NCBI RefSeq assembly: GCF_901827175.1
Contig: NZ_LR594662.1
Span: forward strand, 4,154,001 to 4,218,000
Source of the DNA: Variovorax sp. RA8
Lineage (GTDB): Bacteria; Pseudomonadota; Gammaproteobacteria; Burkholderiales; Burkholderiaceae_C
DNA length: 64,000 nt
Direction of reading: 5' to 3'
The notes below the pieces were generated by a model. That model saw nothing but the letters and a program-made list of their open reading frames with translations, was not told the origin of the DNA and made no database searches. Each line of letters begins with the position of its first letter. Within the stretch, counting starts at the first letter, position 1. Of this stretch, positions 47,982-56,449 are shown piece by piece. The position numbers and the translations under genes are program-made.

Positions 47982-49737
47982 GCCTGTGGCGCACAGCATC
48001 TCGGCGGCCGCGGTCGCCTCGGACGCGGCTTCGTCGGCGGGGCGGTTCGACTACGTGATCGTCGGCGGCGGATCGGCGGGCTGCGTGCTCGCGAATCGGC
48101 TTTCGGCCGATCCCGCGGTGCGCGTCGCCCTCATCGAAGCCGGGCCGGATACGCCGCCCGGCGCCGTGCCCGAGGCGATCCTCGACAGCTATCCAATGCC
48201 GGTGTTCCACGGCGACAAATGGATCTGGCCGGCGCTGCGCGCGCGTGCGACCGCCGACGCCGCACCGCGCGTCTACGAGCAGGGCCGCGTGATGGGCGGC
48301 AGCTCCAGCATCAACGTGCAGTCGGCCAATCGCGGCCTGCCGCGCGACTACGACGACTGGGCCGCGTCCGGCGCGCATGGCTGGGCATGGGACGACGTGC
48401 TGCCGTACTTCCGCAAGCTTGAGCGTGACCTGAACTTTCCGGGCGGTGTGTTGCATGGTGCCGACGGCCCGATCCCGATCCGGCGCATCTTGCCGCAGGA
48501 CTGGCCAGCATTCGGCCGCGCGTTTGCAAAAGGCATGAGCGCCACCGGCCTGCCTGTGCTGCAAGACCAGAACGCGGAATTCGGTGACGGTTACTTCGCC
48601 AGTGCGTTTTCCAACGAGGACGACCGCCGCGCCACCACCGCCACCGCCTACCTCGACACGGCCACGCGCCGGCGCCCCAACCTGTCCATCCATGCGGGCC
48701 TGCAGGTGGAGCGGCTGGCGTTCGAAGGCGTGCGCGCGTGCGGCGTCGTCGCGATGGACCGCACGAACGGCGCACGCCTGAAGTTCGACGCGGGAGAAGT
48801 GGTGCTGAGCGCCGGGGCCCTGCAGTCGCCGGCGCTGCTGCTGCGCGCCGGCATCGGCGATGCGGAGTCGCTGGCCTGGCTCGGCATCGGCTGCATTCGC
48901 CATCTGCGCGGGGTCGGCCGCAACCTGCAGGACCACCCTGCGCTGACCTTCTGCCATTTCCTGGAAGCGCCCATGCGCATGCCGCTCGCGCGGCGCAGGG
49001 CCAGCATGGTGGCAGCGCGGCTTTCGTCCGGGGTCGATCCAGCCGAACCGTCGGACCTTTACCTGTCGAGCGCAACGCGCGCGGCATGGCACGCGCTCGG
49101 CAACCGCCTGGGGCTGTTCTTCCTGTGGTGCAACCGGCCGCATTCGCGCGGACGCCTGCAGTTGCAATCGCCGGACCCGTTCGCCGCCCCGCTGGCCGAC
49201 CTGAACCTGCTGGAAGATCCGCGGGACATGGAGCGCCTGGCCGTTGGCGTGCGGCTGCTGGCGCAAATCGTTGCGGCCTCCGGCCTCGGTGACAGCGCAG
49301 ATGGTGCGGCGCGCGACTTCTTTCCGGCCGCGTTCTCGGCGCGAGTGAAGGCGCTGAGCCGGGTCGGCCGCGCCAACGCGTGGGCCACGTCTCTGCTCGG
49401 CATGTTCCTCGACATTCCCGCGCCGCTGCGTCGTGCATTGGTCGAGCGCTTCTTCACCAAGGGCCTGAGCGTGCAGGCATTGCTGGCCGATGAAGCCGCC
49501 CTGCACGGCTTCATCCGCGAGAACGTGTTCGGCGTATGGCACGCCAGCGGCACCTGTCGGATGGGACCGGCCGGGGACGCACAGGCCGTGACTGACAACG
49601 CCGGCCGCGTCCATGGCACGGCCGGGCTTCGCGTGGTCGATGCATCCCTGATGCCGCGTCTACCGTCGGCCAACACCAACATTCCCACCATCATGCTCGC
49701 CGAAAAGATTGCGGACGCGATGACCCACAGGCATTAG
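47947..49737 (+). CDS. hmfH: GMC oxidoreductase, likely HMF/furfural oxidoreductase
   Basis: 596 residues. FAD site YVIVGGGSAGCVLANRLSA, GMC signature 1 GRVMGGSSSINVQ, signature 2 GALQSPALLLRAGIG, and catalytic His532 in GVWHASGTCRMG with SANTNIPTIM near the end. GMC enzymes oxidise alcohols with O2 or another acceptor. HmfH oxidises 5-hydroxymethylfurfural to furandicarboxylate and furfural to furoate. The start overlaps hmfE by 35 bases; GTG 47986 would avoid this and remove only a disordered Ala/Ser stretch. Confidence 0.85.
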   Translation: MANAIRSSAAAEPVAHSISAAAVASDAASSAGRFDYVIVGGGSAGCVLANRLSADPAVRVALIEAGPDTPPGAVPEAILDSYPMPVFHGDKWIWPALRARATADAAPRVYEQGRVMGGSSSINVQSANRGLPRDYDDWAASGAHGWAWDDVLPYFRKLERDLNFPGGVLHGADGPIPIRRILPQDWPAFGRAFAKGMSATGLPVLQDQNAEFGDGYFASAFSNEDDRRATTATAYLDTATRRRPNLSIHAGLQVERLAFEGVRACGVVAMDRTNGARLKFDAGEVVLSAGALQSPALLLRAGIGDAESLAWLGIGCIRHLRGVGRNLQDHPALTFCHFLEAPMRMPLARRRASMVAARLSSGVDPAEPSDLYLSSATRAAWHALGNRLGLFFLWCNRPHSRGRLQLQSPDPFAAPLADLNLLEDPRDMERLAVGVRLLAQIVAASGLGDSADGAARDFFPAAFSARVKALSRVGRANAWATSLLGMFLDIPAPLRRALVERFFTKGLSVQALLADEAALHGFIRENVFGVWHASGTCRMGPAGDAQAVTDNAGRVHGTAGLRVVDASLMPRLPSANTNIPTIMLAEKIADAMTHRH

Positions 49738-49768
49738 ACCTATTCAACGCAACTCACGGAGACAAACT

Positions 49769-51148
49769 ATGACCGAAGCCATCCTGACCGCCACCGGTGC
49801 GCCGGCGAAACCCAGCAATCGCCAAGTGCTCACCGCCGTCGTCGCATCGTGCCTGGGCTGGGCATTGGATCTGTTCGACCTGTTCATGCTGCTGTACGTT
49901 GCCCCTGTGATCGGCAGGCTTTTCTTTCCGTCCGACCACGCCATGCTGTCGCTCGCGGCGGTCTATGCGTCATTTGCCGTCACGCTGTTGATGCGGCCAT
50001 TGGGCTCGGCGCTGTTCGGTTCCTACGCCGATCGCAAGGGCCGCAAGGGCGCCATGATCATCGCGGTGGTGGGCGTCGGCGTTGCCACGGCCGCCTTCGG
50101 CCTGCTGCCCACAGTGGCCCAGGCCGGCGTCCTCGCTCCCATCCTTTTCCTGATCCTTCGATTGGTGCAGGGCGTGTTCGTCGGGGGCGTGGTCGCGTCG
50201 ACGCACACCATCGGCACCGAGTCGGTGGCGCTCAAGTATCGCGGTGCAGTGTCGGGCCTGATCGGCGGCGGCGGTGCCGGCCTCGGCGCGCTGATGGCGT
50301 CGCTGACCTACCTGGCGATGTCCGCGATCTTTCCGGGCGAGAGCTTCGACGTGTGGGGTTGGCGTTGCATGTTCTTCACCGGCATCATCAGCTCGGTGCT
50401 CGGCCTGTTCATCTTCAACAGCCTGGAAGAGTCACCGCTGTGGAAGCAACTCGCCGCCGACAAGGCCGCGCGCGCCGCCGAGGCACGCCGCAATGCACCC
50501 GTGGAGATCGCGACGTCTCCGCTGCGCACGATCTTCTCGCCCCCCTACCGCAACATCTTGCTGGTGAACTTGCTGATCACGGTCGGCGGCGGCAGCGCCT
50601 ACTACCTGACCTCGGGGTACCTCCCGACGTTCCTGAAGGTCGTGACCAAGGCGCCGAACAACTCGGCCGCCGCAATCCTCATGCTGGGCAGCCTCGCGGT
50701 GGTGATCGTATCCATCGCGGTGGGCCATCTGAGCAGCCTGATCGGCCGCAAACGCACCTTCCTGCTGGTCGGCGTCATCCAGCTGATCGCCATGCCCGCG
50801 CTGTACTTGATGCTGCCCCATGCGCCAACCCTCACGATGACCGGCGTCTACGTCGTGCTCCTGAGTGCGCTGGGCTGCATGGGCTTCGCGCCGATCCTGA
50901 TCTTCCTGAACGAACGCTTTCCGACGTCAGTGCGCGCGACCGGCACCGGCCTGTCCTGGAACATCGGCTTTGCGCTCGGCGGAATGATGCCGACCGCGGT
51001 CTCGCTGGTAGCGCAATCACCCGCCGAGCTGCCGGTCACGCTTGCTGCATTCGTGGCCTTCATCTCGGCCGTGTTCCTCATCGGCGCGGCGATCGTGCCG
51101 GAAACCACGAGCCGCCTGTCCGAAATCCGCCCGCAGGGCGCAGCCTGA
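49769..51148 (+). CDS. hmfT: MFS transporter, aromatic/metabolite:H+ symporter family
   Basis: 459 residues with about twelve membrane helices, starting VLTAVVASCLGWALDLFDLF. The MFS loop motif GSYADRKGRKGAM lies between helices 2 and 3; the second-half equivalent is GHLSSLIGRKRTF. The family imports carboxylates with protons, and by position it corresponds to HmfT, suggested to import furoate-type acids. GGAG precedes ATG 49769. Substrate is inferred. Confidence 0.82.
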   Translation: MTEAILTATGAPAKPSNRQVLTAVVASCLGWALDLFDLFMLLYVAPVIGRLFFPSDHAMLSLAAVYASFAVTLLMRPLGSALFGSYADRKGRKGAMIIAVVGVGVATAAFGLLPTVAQAGVLAPILFLILRLVQGVFVGGVVASTHTIGTESVALKYRGAVSGLIGGGGAGLGALMASLTYLAMSAIFPGESFDVWGWRCMFFTGIISSVLGLFIFNSLEESPLWKQLAADKAARAAEARRNAPVEIATSPLRTIFSPPYRNILLVNLLITVGGGSAYYLTSGYLPTFLKVVTKAPNNSAAAILMLGSLAVVIVSIAVGHLSSLIGRKRTFLLVGVIQLIAMPALYLMLPHAPTLTMTGVYVVLLSALGCMGFAPILIFLNERFPTSVRATGTGLSWNIGFALGGMMPTAVSLVAQSPAELPVTLAAFVAFISAVFLIGAAIVPETTSRLSEIRPQGAA

Positions 51149-51186
51149 CAGCGCCCACCGTCACACATTCCTTAGGAACTCTCTGA

Positions 51187-52026
51187 ATGAATCGCGAACA
51201 AGACATTGAACGCCGCTCGCATGCGTACCGCAAGGAATACCGGGAGGCCACGCCTGCCTGGTATCGGGGCGAATTGCATCTGGGCTTTACGCTGGTTTTC
51301 ACCGTGGGCGTGATCGTCTGGTGCGCCAGCCAGATTGCCGGCGCGACCTGGCAGCAATGGGTGGGGGTCGTGCTGCCGATGTTGGTCTTCGGGAACTGGG
51401 CTGAATGGGCCGGCCATCGCTTCCTGCTGCACAACCCGAAGAGCTGGATCAAGCCGGCGTACCGGCGCCATGTCGCGACGCATCACCAGTTCTTCTCGCA
51501 CAAGACGCTCGACTACCACGGCCATCAGGACTGGCGTGCCCTGCTGTTTCCGCCGTTCGCGCCAATATTGTTTGTGCTGGCCGCACTGCCCATCGCGCTG
51601 CTGCTCGGCACGGCCTGGACGCCGAATGCCGGCTACATCGCGATGCTCACGATGGCCGCCTATTTCCTGATGTATGAGGGATTGCACACGCTGTCGCACA
51701 TCGAGCATCCGTTGCTCGACAAGCTGCCCCTCGTCAACACCGTTCGCCGCATGCACGTGCTGCACCACAACCCCGACTTCATGCACACGCGAAACTTCAA
51801 TCTCACGTTTCCTTTGTGCGACGCGCTGTTCGGCACCAGCGACTTGAACAAGGGCGTTCTGGGCACGCTGTTCAACGGCATGTCGGATGCGGCACGCCGG
51901 CCCGAGGACCAGGCAAAGGTCGATGCGCAACGCCAGCAGCGCGCGCCGAAGACCACCGAAGACTTCGCGGAGCAGCCTTCTTCGGTTCGGGTGGATTCGC
52001 CCTCGCTGTCGTCACGCAACGGCTGA
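51187..52026 (+). CDS. Fatty acid hydroxylase/sterol desaturase-family membrane protein
   Basis: 279 residues. Four hydrophobic segments (for example LGFTLVFTVGVIVWCA and FAPILFVLAALPIALLLG) carry a di-iron histidine set: EWAGHRFLLH, RHVATHHQFFSH, EGLHTLSHIEH and RMHVLHHNPDF. This family hydroxylates or desaturates lipids. It follows hmfT by 38 bases with AGGAA before ATG 51187, so it is probably in the same transcript. Its role with furans is unknown; membrane-lipid change under furan stress is one possibility. The tail after residue 235 is polar and disordered. Confidence 0.8.
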   Translation: MNREQDIERRSHAYRKEYREATPAWYRGELHLGFTLVFTVGVIVWCASQIAGATWQQWVGVVLPMLVFGNWAEWAGHRFLLHNPKSWIKPAYRRHVATHHQFFSHKTLDYHGHQDWRALLFPPFAPILFVLAALPIALLLGTAWTPNAGYIAMLTMAAYFLMYEGLHTLSHIEHPLLDKLPLVNTVRRMHVLHHNPDFMHTRNFNLTFPLCDALFGTSDLNKGVLGTLFNGMSDAARRPEDQAKVDAQRQQRAPKTTEDFAEQPSSVRVDSPSLSSRNG

Positions 52027-52033
52027 TCGCTCG

Positions 52034-52567
52034 ATGAGCCGGCGTGCCGAGCCTGGTCCGTCGTACGACTCACTGGTCGCCTACGCCTTCGAGACTTACG
52101 GCCGTGCGGGCGTGGCGGGTTCGTGCGTCCTGCTGCAGGACAGGCTCGGGGTGGATGTGGTCGTGCTCCTGTACGCGATGTATCTGGCACGCCGTTGCCA
52201 TGTCATCCTTGATGACGAGGCACTGCAGGCGTCGGACGCTCGCGTGGTGAATTGGCGCCGGGAAGTGATCGCGCCACTGCGCTCGCTCCGACGCCGGATC
52301 GGGAGCGTCCCAGGGGTCTCGCAAACCGTGTTGTCGCCGACCCGGCAGCGCATCAAGGAGGCCGAGCTCAGCGCCGAAGTGGCCGCATTCGCGCTTCTTT
52401 TCCGGGAGGAGGATGGCGACCTGGGACAAGGTGACCGTGCCACGGCCGCACCACTGGTTTCGCGCGTTGCACGTTTTTATGGGTCGCAAAGCGGCAATGT
52501 GATGACGCTCCGCGATGCCAACGTCAAGGAGGCGATCACGCGCTTGACTGCCGAGCTGAGGGCCTGA
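52034..52567 (+). CDS. TIGR02444/DUF2390-family protein
   Basis: 177 residues. YGRAGVAGSCVLLQDRLGVDVVVLLYAMYLA is the conserved N-terminal region of this family, and the rest is helical (RREVIAPLRSLRRRIGSVPG; RQRIKEAELSAEVAAFALL). The function is unknown. ATG 52034 is 7 bases after the preceding stop, so the two are co-transcribed. It normally occurs in other contexts, so its link with the hydroxylase here is worth noting. Confidence 0.75.
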   Translation: MSRRAEPGPSYDSLVAYAFETYGRAGVAGSCVLLQDRLGVDVVVLLYAMYLARRCHVILDDEALQASDARVVNWRREVIAPLRSLRRRIGSVPGVSQTVLSPTRQRIKEAELSAEVAAFALLFREEDGDLGQGDRATAAPLVSRVARFYGSQSGNVMTLRDANVKEAITRLTAELRA

Positions 52568-52716
52568 ACCCAATCAGGGCCGGGAGAACCACGGCGGGCC
52601 GACTCAGAGCCCACGTTGAGGAGCGCTGGTTCCGCCGGTCAGGATCATTCATCGCCCAGACCCTTGCTGCGTCGTGAAAACACTGCCCGCGCGGCGCGCA
52701 GGCCTATGATGGGCCT

Positions 52717-53847
52717 GTGAAGGACCTTCGATATTTCGACCCTCACCGGCGCGCGACGTGGCTGGAGCTGTTCTTTGACCTGATCTTCGTTGTCGCCCTG
52801 CGCGACGCCGGCGAGATCCTGAGCGAAGCGCATGGAGGCCACATCGGGGCGCAGCAGTTCCTGCACTTCGTGCTGGTGTTCCTGCCGCTGTGGTGGATCT
52901 GGGTGGGCCACACGATCTACGCCAATCGCTTCGACACCGACAGCCGCCAGCACCGGCTGTCCACCCTGCTGATCATGTTCCTGCTGATCGTGATCTCGGC
53001 GCAGATCTCGGCCGGCGCCCAGGCACACTACGCGCTGGCCGTAGCCTGCTACTGCGGGGCGCGGCTGATCATCGCGGTGATGTACTTCGTCTCCAGGAGC
53101 AAGCACCACGACCGGGGTGGCTTCGCGTCGACGGTGGGCGCCGTGTTCGCCGTCGGCGCCGCGATCAGCCTTTCCTCGGTCCTGTTGGAGCCACCGTGGA
53201 GCTACCTGGTCTTCTATGCCGGGATCGTGTTCGACATGGCGGCGCTGGTGCTGCTCAGCCGGAGACTGCACGTCGTGCCGGCACACGCGGCACACCTGGT
53301 CGAACGAGTCGGCCTGCTGACCATCATCATGCTGGGCGAATCGGTGATCAGCATCTCCGCGGCGCTGGCGGACATCGCCTGGAACCGATCCAACGCCATC
53401 GCCGCAGTCAGCGGATTCGTCATGGTGTCGGCCATTTGGTGGATCTACTACGACAGCTTCCACCTGCTGGAACAGCGCAAGTTGGCGACCGGGCACTCGA
53501 TCCTCTATTCGCACTTCTTCCTGTTCATCGGCCTGGCGCTCCTGGCCTCACTGATCCGGCATGCGATCCTGGACGACCTCGACCCGGGCGACTTCCGTCA
53601 GCTGGCCGCGGTCGGTACGGTGCTGTTCTTCCTGGGCAAGCAGTACGGCTACTACATGGAGGTGCCCGAGCTGCGGCCTTACCTGCTGACCAACACCGCG
53701 GCCGTGTTCGCCCTGACGGCACTCGTGCTGATGTTGCCGCTCGGGCTCGGCGCCATGCTGGTGGGCATCACGGCGACCATGATCTGCTACGTGCTGCTCA
53801 ACCTGCGCTACCGCCACCTGGTGCGCGCCAGGCAGGAGGCGGCCTGA
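52717..53847 (+). CDS. LtrA-like (low-temperature requirement A) membrane protein
   Basis: 376 residues, about ten membrane helices. ATWLELFFDLIFVVALRDAG at the start, GVGLLTIIMLGES-type stretch ERVGLLTIIMLGESVISIS and AIWWIYYDSFHLL match LtrA family proteins, of unknown molecular role, named from a Listeria cold-growth mutant. The start is GTG 52717. It is a single gene with 149 bases before it and a long gap after it. Confidence 0.82.
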   Translation: MKDLRYFDPHRRATWLELFFDLIFVVALRDAGEILSEAHGGHIGAQQFLHFVLVFLPLWWIWVGHTIYANRFDTDSRQHRLSTLLIMFLLIVISAQISAGAQAHYALAVACYCGARLIIAVMYFVSRSKHHDRGGFASTVGAVFAVGAAISLSSVLLEPPWSYLVFYAGIVFDMAALVLLSRRLHVVPAHAAHLVERVGLLTIIMLGESVISISAALADIAWNRSNAIAAVSGFVMVSAIWWIYYDSFHLLEQRKLATGHSILYSHFFLFIGLALLASLIRHAILDDLDPGDFRQLAAVGTVLFFLGKQYGYYMEVPELRPYLLTNTAAVFALTALVLMLPLGLGAMLVGITATMICYVLLNLRYRHLVRARQEAA

Positions 53848-54291
53848 GCCGCTGCTGCGCAGCTTGAAGGAGGAGAAGCAGACTTGGGCTGACCGTATTT
53901 GTGCTGATTTCGTACAGGTGCACAGCATTGCTGCAGCGGGCCCTCAAGCGTCCTGAGTCCCGGCGAAGCGTAGCCGAAGGCCGTGGGGAACTTGTTTTGG
54001 AACCGCAAGCAGTCATTCATCGCGGGCGACAAGGCACGCTTCGATCTGCTTGTCGCCCATGATGGACTTGCCGGTAGCACGGCTCATCGTTGTACGAATC
54101 CGACCCGCGAGGTCCATGGTCATGGCCGAGCGAGAAGCGCGGCAGGGCCGGTTCTCGCTAGGGGCGCAGCTGAACGGGGGCCTCCCTTTGCGAACTATGG
54201 TCACCGGCATCGCAGGTCGTGCGCCAAAATCGTCTGGCGCCTTCTGCACATGGAGCAACCCGGTTGGGTGACTCCCGCTTCAGGTGCAGTC
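53848..54291. other. Gap between the LtrA-like gene and the MocR-type regulator
   Basis: 444 bases without a recognisable gene. Short frames on both strands lack family features, and an in-frame extension of the regulator upstream of 54250 has no ribosome site. The composition is irregular, so a decayed gene is possible, but nothing was identified. No terminator or promoter with good elements was seen. Confidence 0.6.
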
Positions 54292-55740
54292 ATGAAGCTA
54301 TACGAACGCTGTGCGAACGAAATTGCCGAACTGATCCGCACCCGCATGCTGCGGCCCGGCGACCGCCTGCCGTCGGTGCGAGCCGCGATCGCCGCGCGCG
54401 GCCTCAGCCGCAGCACTGTCTTCGAGGCTTACTGCCTGCTCGAAACGCGCGGCCTGATTGAGGCGCGCCCCCGCTCCGGCTATTACGTGAAGACAGGCCT
54501 CGCGCACACTAAGCTGCAGGCGCCGGCGGATTCGAGGTCCGATGGAAGAGCCAGGAACGTGGACATCGGCCAGCTCGTCTTCGAACTGCTCGGTCCGATG
54601 GCGCGCCACGAATTCGCTCCGCTTGGCTCGGCCTTCATCAGCCCGTCGCTGTGCCCGCTCACGCGATTGGCGCGGCACCTCTGGACCGAGATGCGCGACC
54701 TCGATCCTTGGCGCCTGATCGAGGACCTGGCGACCGGCAATGAGGCGCTGCGCCGCCAAATCGGGCTGCGGTACGCCACGAACGGCATCGCCGTCGAGTC
54801 CACCGAGGTGGTGCTGACCAATGGCGGTTTGGAAGGAATGAACCTGAGCCTGCAGGCGGTCACGCAGCCCGGGGACGTGGTCGTGGTGGAGTCGCCCACC
54901 TTCTATGCGGCGTTGCAGTCGATTGAGCGCCTGCATCTGCGCTCGCTTGAAGTTGCGACCTCGCCGTCCCTGGGAATCGACATCGACGCGCTGGCCGCGG
55001 TGCTGGAACGCCAGCGCGTCGCGGCCTGCTGGCTCATGACCAGCTTCCAGAACCCCCTTGGCAGTTCGATGCCCGAGGATCGCAAGAAGGCGCTGGTCGC
55101 TCTCCTCGCGAAGCATGCGATTCCACTGATCGAGGACGACGCCTATGCCGAGCTCTTTTTCGGCGCGAAGAGGCCGCTGCCGGCCAAGGCCTTCGACACC
55201 GAAGGTCTGGTAATGAACTGCGGCTCCTTCTCGAAGTGTCTGGCGCCCGGCTACCGCGTCGGCTGGGTGGCAGGCGGACGCTTTGCAGCGAAGATCGAGC
55301 AGATGCGTCTTATGTACACGCTCTCGCCGGCCATCCCTGCGCAGGCCGCCATTGCAGCGTACCTTGACCAGGGCGGCTACGACCGGCACCTGCGGCGCAT
55401 GCGCAAGGCGCTCGCTGGCTATCTGGCCGTGGCCGTTGAGACCGTGGAGATGTACTTCCCCGCCGGCACGCGCATGGCGGTGCCGGAAGGCGGCTATTTC
55501 TTATGGGTCGAATTGCCCAAGGCCGTCGACGCGATCGAACTGCACACGCTCGCGAGAGAACGCGGCATCAGCCTGTCGCCGGGGCCGCTGTTTTCCGCCG
55601 CCCGGCGCTTTGGAAACTGCGTGCGGCTGAACTACGGCCATGGCGGTGACCCGCGCTTTGTGCCCGCACTGAAGACCGTCGGCGAACTCGCGACGCAGTG
55701 CGCGGCGAGTCGTCACGCGCTGGCCAGCGCACGGCAATAG
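54292..55740 (+). CDS. MocR-type regulator (GntR winged helix plus aminotransferase-like domain)
   Basis: 482 residues. Residues about 1-65 are a GntR winged helix (MKLYERCANEIAELIRTRML, RPGDRLPSVRAAIAARGLSR). Residues about 100-465 are a fold-type I aminotransferase-like domain with SFSKCLAPGYRVGWV holding the PLP lysine and FYAALQSIERL. MocR regulators sense PLP-linked amino compounds and act on nearby or distant genes; the target here is not clear. ATG 54292 fits the family; ATG 54250 is an alternative adding 14 residues. It could alternatively be a true aminotransferase. Confidence 0.85.
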   Translation: MKLYERCANEIAELIRTRMLRPGDRLPSVRAAIAARGLSRSTVFEAYCLLETRGLIEARPRSGYYVKTGLAHTKLQAPADSRSDGRARNVDIGQLVFELLGPMARHEFAPLGSAFISPSLCPLTRLARHLWTEMRDLDPWRLIEDLATGNEALRRQIGLRYATNGIAVESTEVVLTNGGLEGMNLSLQAVTQPGDVVVVESPTFYAALQSIERLHLRSLEVATSPSLGIDIDALAAVLERQRVAACWLMTSFQNPLGSSMPEDRKKALVALLAKHAIPLIEDDAYAELFFGAKRPLPAKAFDTEGLVMNCGSFSKCLAPGYRVGWVAGGRFAAKIEQMRLMYTLSPAIPAQAAIAAYLDQGGYDRHLRRMRKALAGYLAVAVETVEMYFPAGTRMAVPEGGYFLWVELPKAVDAIELHTLARERGISLSPGPLFSAARRFGNCVRLNYGHGGDPRFVPALKTVGELATQCAASRHALASARQ

Positions 55741-56323
55741 GGCAGACACTTTCCTCTCCGACTGGCGCCATCCGGCGTAGGCAGCCTGCCCAATCTTTGC
55801 GGCTCGGAAACTTGTCTGCCCGTGGGGCTTTGCCTTCAATAGGTTCGAAGCTTCGTCGTCTCGACCGATCGTGGACAGCACGGCGCGATGCCGGTGTCAA
55901 CGCTCGTGTGCGGCGACATTCTTGCGGGCAGTGGGTGAACGTTGTCAGCTCTTCAGCTTGGTTGAGGTCGATCGACCTCAGCGATCTGGCCCGTTCAATT
56001 GCGGCCGATCTGAACCTGTTCTGTTGATCCTTGCCAGCCGAGAATATGCCCAGGTTCGAACCCGCTTCCTTTGAGGTCCGAGATTGAGAAGTTCCTTGAA
56101 GAAGACGGCTCAAACACCGCCATTCGACAGCTGCGTCAATGCCCCGCCCTCGACCCGCAGCGCGAAAGCGCGCGGAAACCCTCAAGACCCCGAGCTCCGA
56201 CAGCACCACGCCTGCGCTCTGGTCGCCTGCGACCGACTGTTCCCTCTCGGGGCTTGTTCATTGAAGCCCTGGTCATTCGCCCGTTCAGATTGCTCTCTTC
56301 ACCAGAAAGATGGAGATTCCCAG
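55741..56323. other. Gap between the MocR gene and the signalling block
   Basis: 583 bases with no convincing gene. It holds an inverted repeat (GGGCAGACA at 55740-55748 and TGTCTGCCC at 55813-55821), a perfect 18-bp palindrome at 55963-55980, and a chance GGTTCGAACC at 56052. Frames on both strands lack family features. It presumably contains the promoter of the phosphorelay operon. Confidence 0.65.
55963..55980. promoter_or_regulatory. Perfect 18-bp palindrome
   Basis: TGAGGTCGATCGACCTCA reads the same on both strands. It is in the non-coding gap, 223 bases after the MocR gene and 343 before the leader ORF. The form suits a dimeric regulator; no protein can be assigned. Confidence 0.55.
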
Positions 56324-56449
56324 ATGTATGCAACGCCATTGATGAAGATCGAGGCGCTTCGCTCGACAGCAAACGCTCGACGCCGCGCAGACGGATATCC
56401 TCAACTTGCCAATCTGCCACTGCAACCGAGCCTGAAGAGGATGTCATGA
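56324..56449 (+). CDS. Small leader ORF, 41 residues
   Basis: ATG 56324 (MYATPLMKIEALRSTANARR) has GGAG eight bases upstream and the stop overlaps the start of the next gene (ATGA at 56446-56449). No family was recognised; it is basic and not hydrophobic. The layout fits a translationally coupled leader, though it could be a chance frame. Confidence 0.4.
   Translation: MYATPLMKIEALRSTANARRRADGYPQLANLPLQPSLKRMS

Noticed and set aside
53983..54291. Upstream extension of the MocR-type regulator
   Set aside because: The winged helix begins at MKLYERC; the added residues have no family match and no ribosome site.
55740..55821. Inverted repeat as an integron attC or insertion-sequence end
   Set aside because: No integrase, cassette or transposase remnant is near and the arms are only nine bases.
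56050..56063. T-arm-like GGTTCGAACC, possible tRNA
   Set aside because: No acceptor, D-arm or anticodon stem could be folded around it on either strand.
56071..56445. Upstream extension of the response regulator
   Set aside because: It is low-complexity and lacks a ribosome site, whereas ATG 56446 has GAAGAGG.
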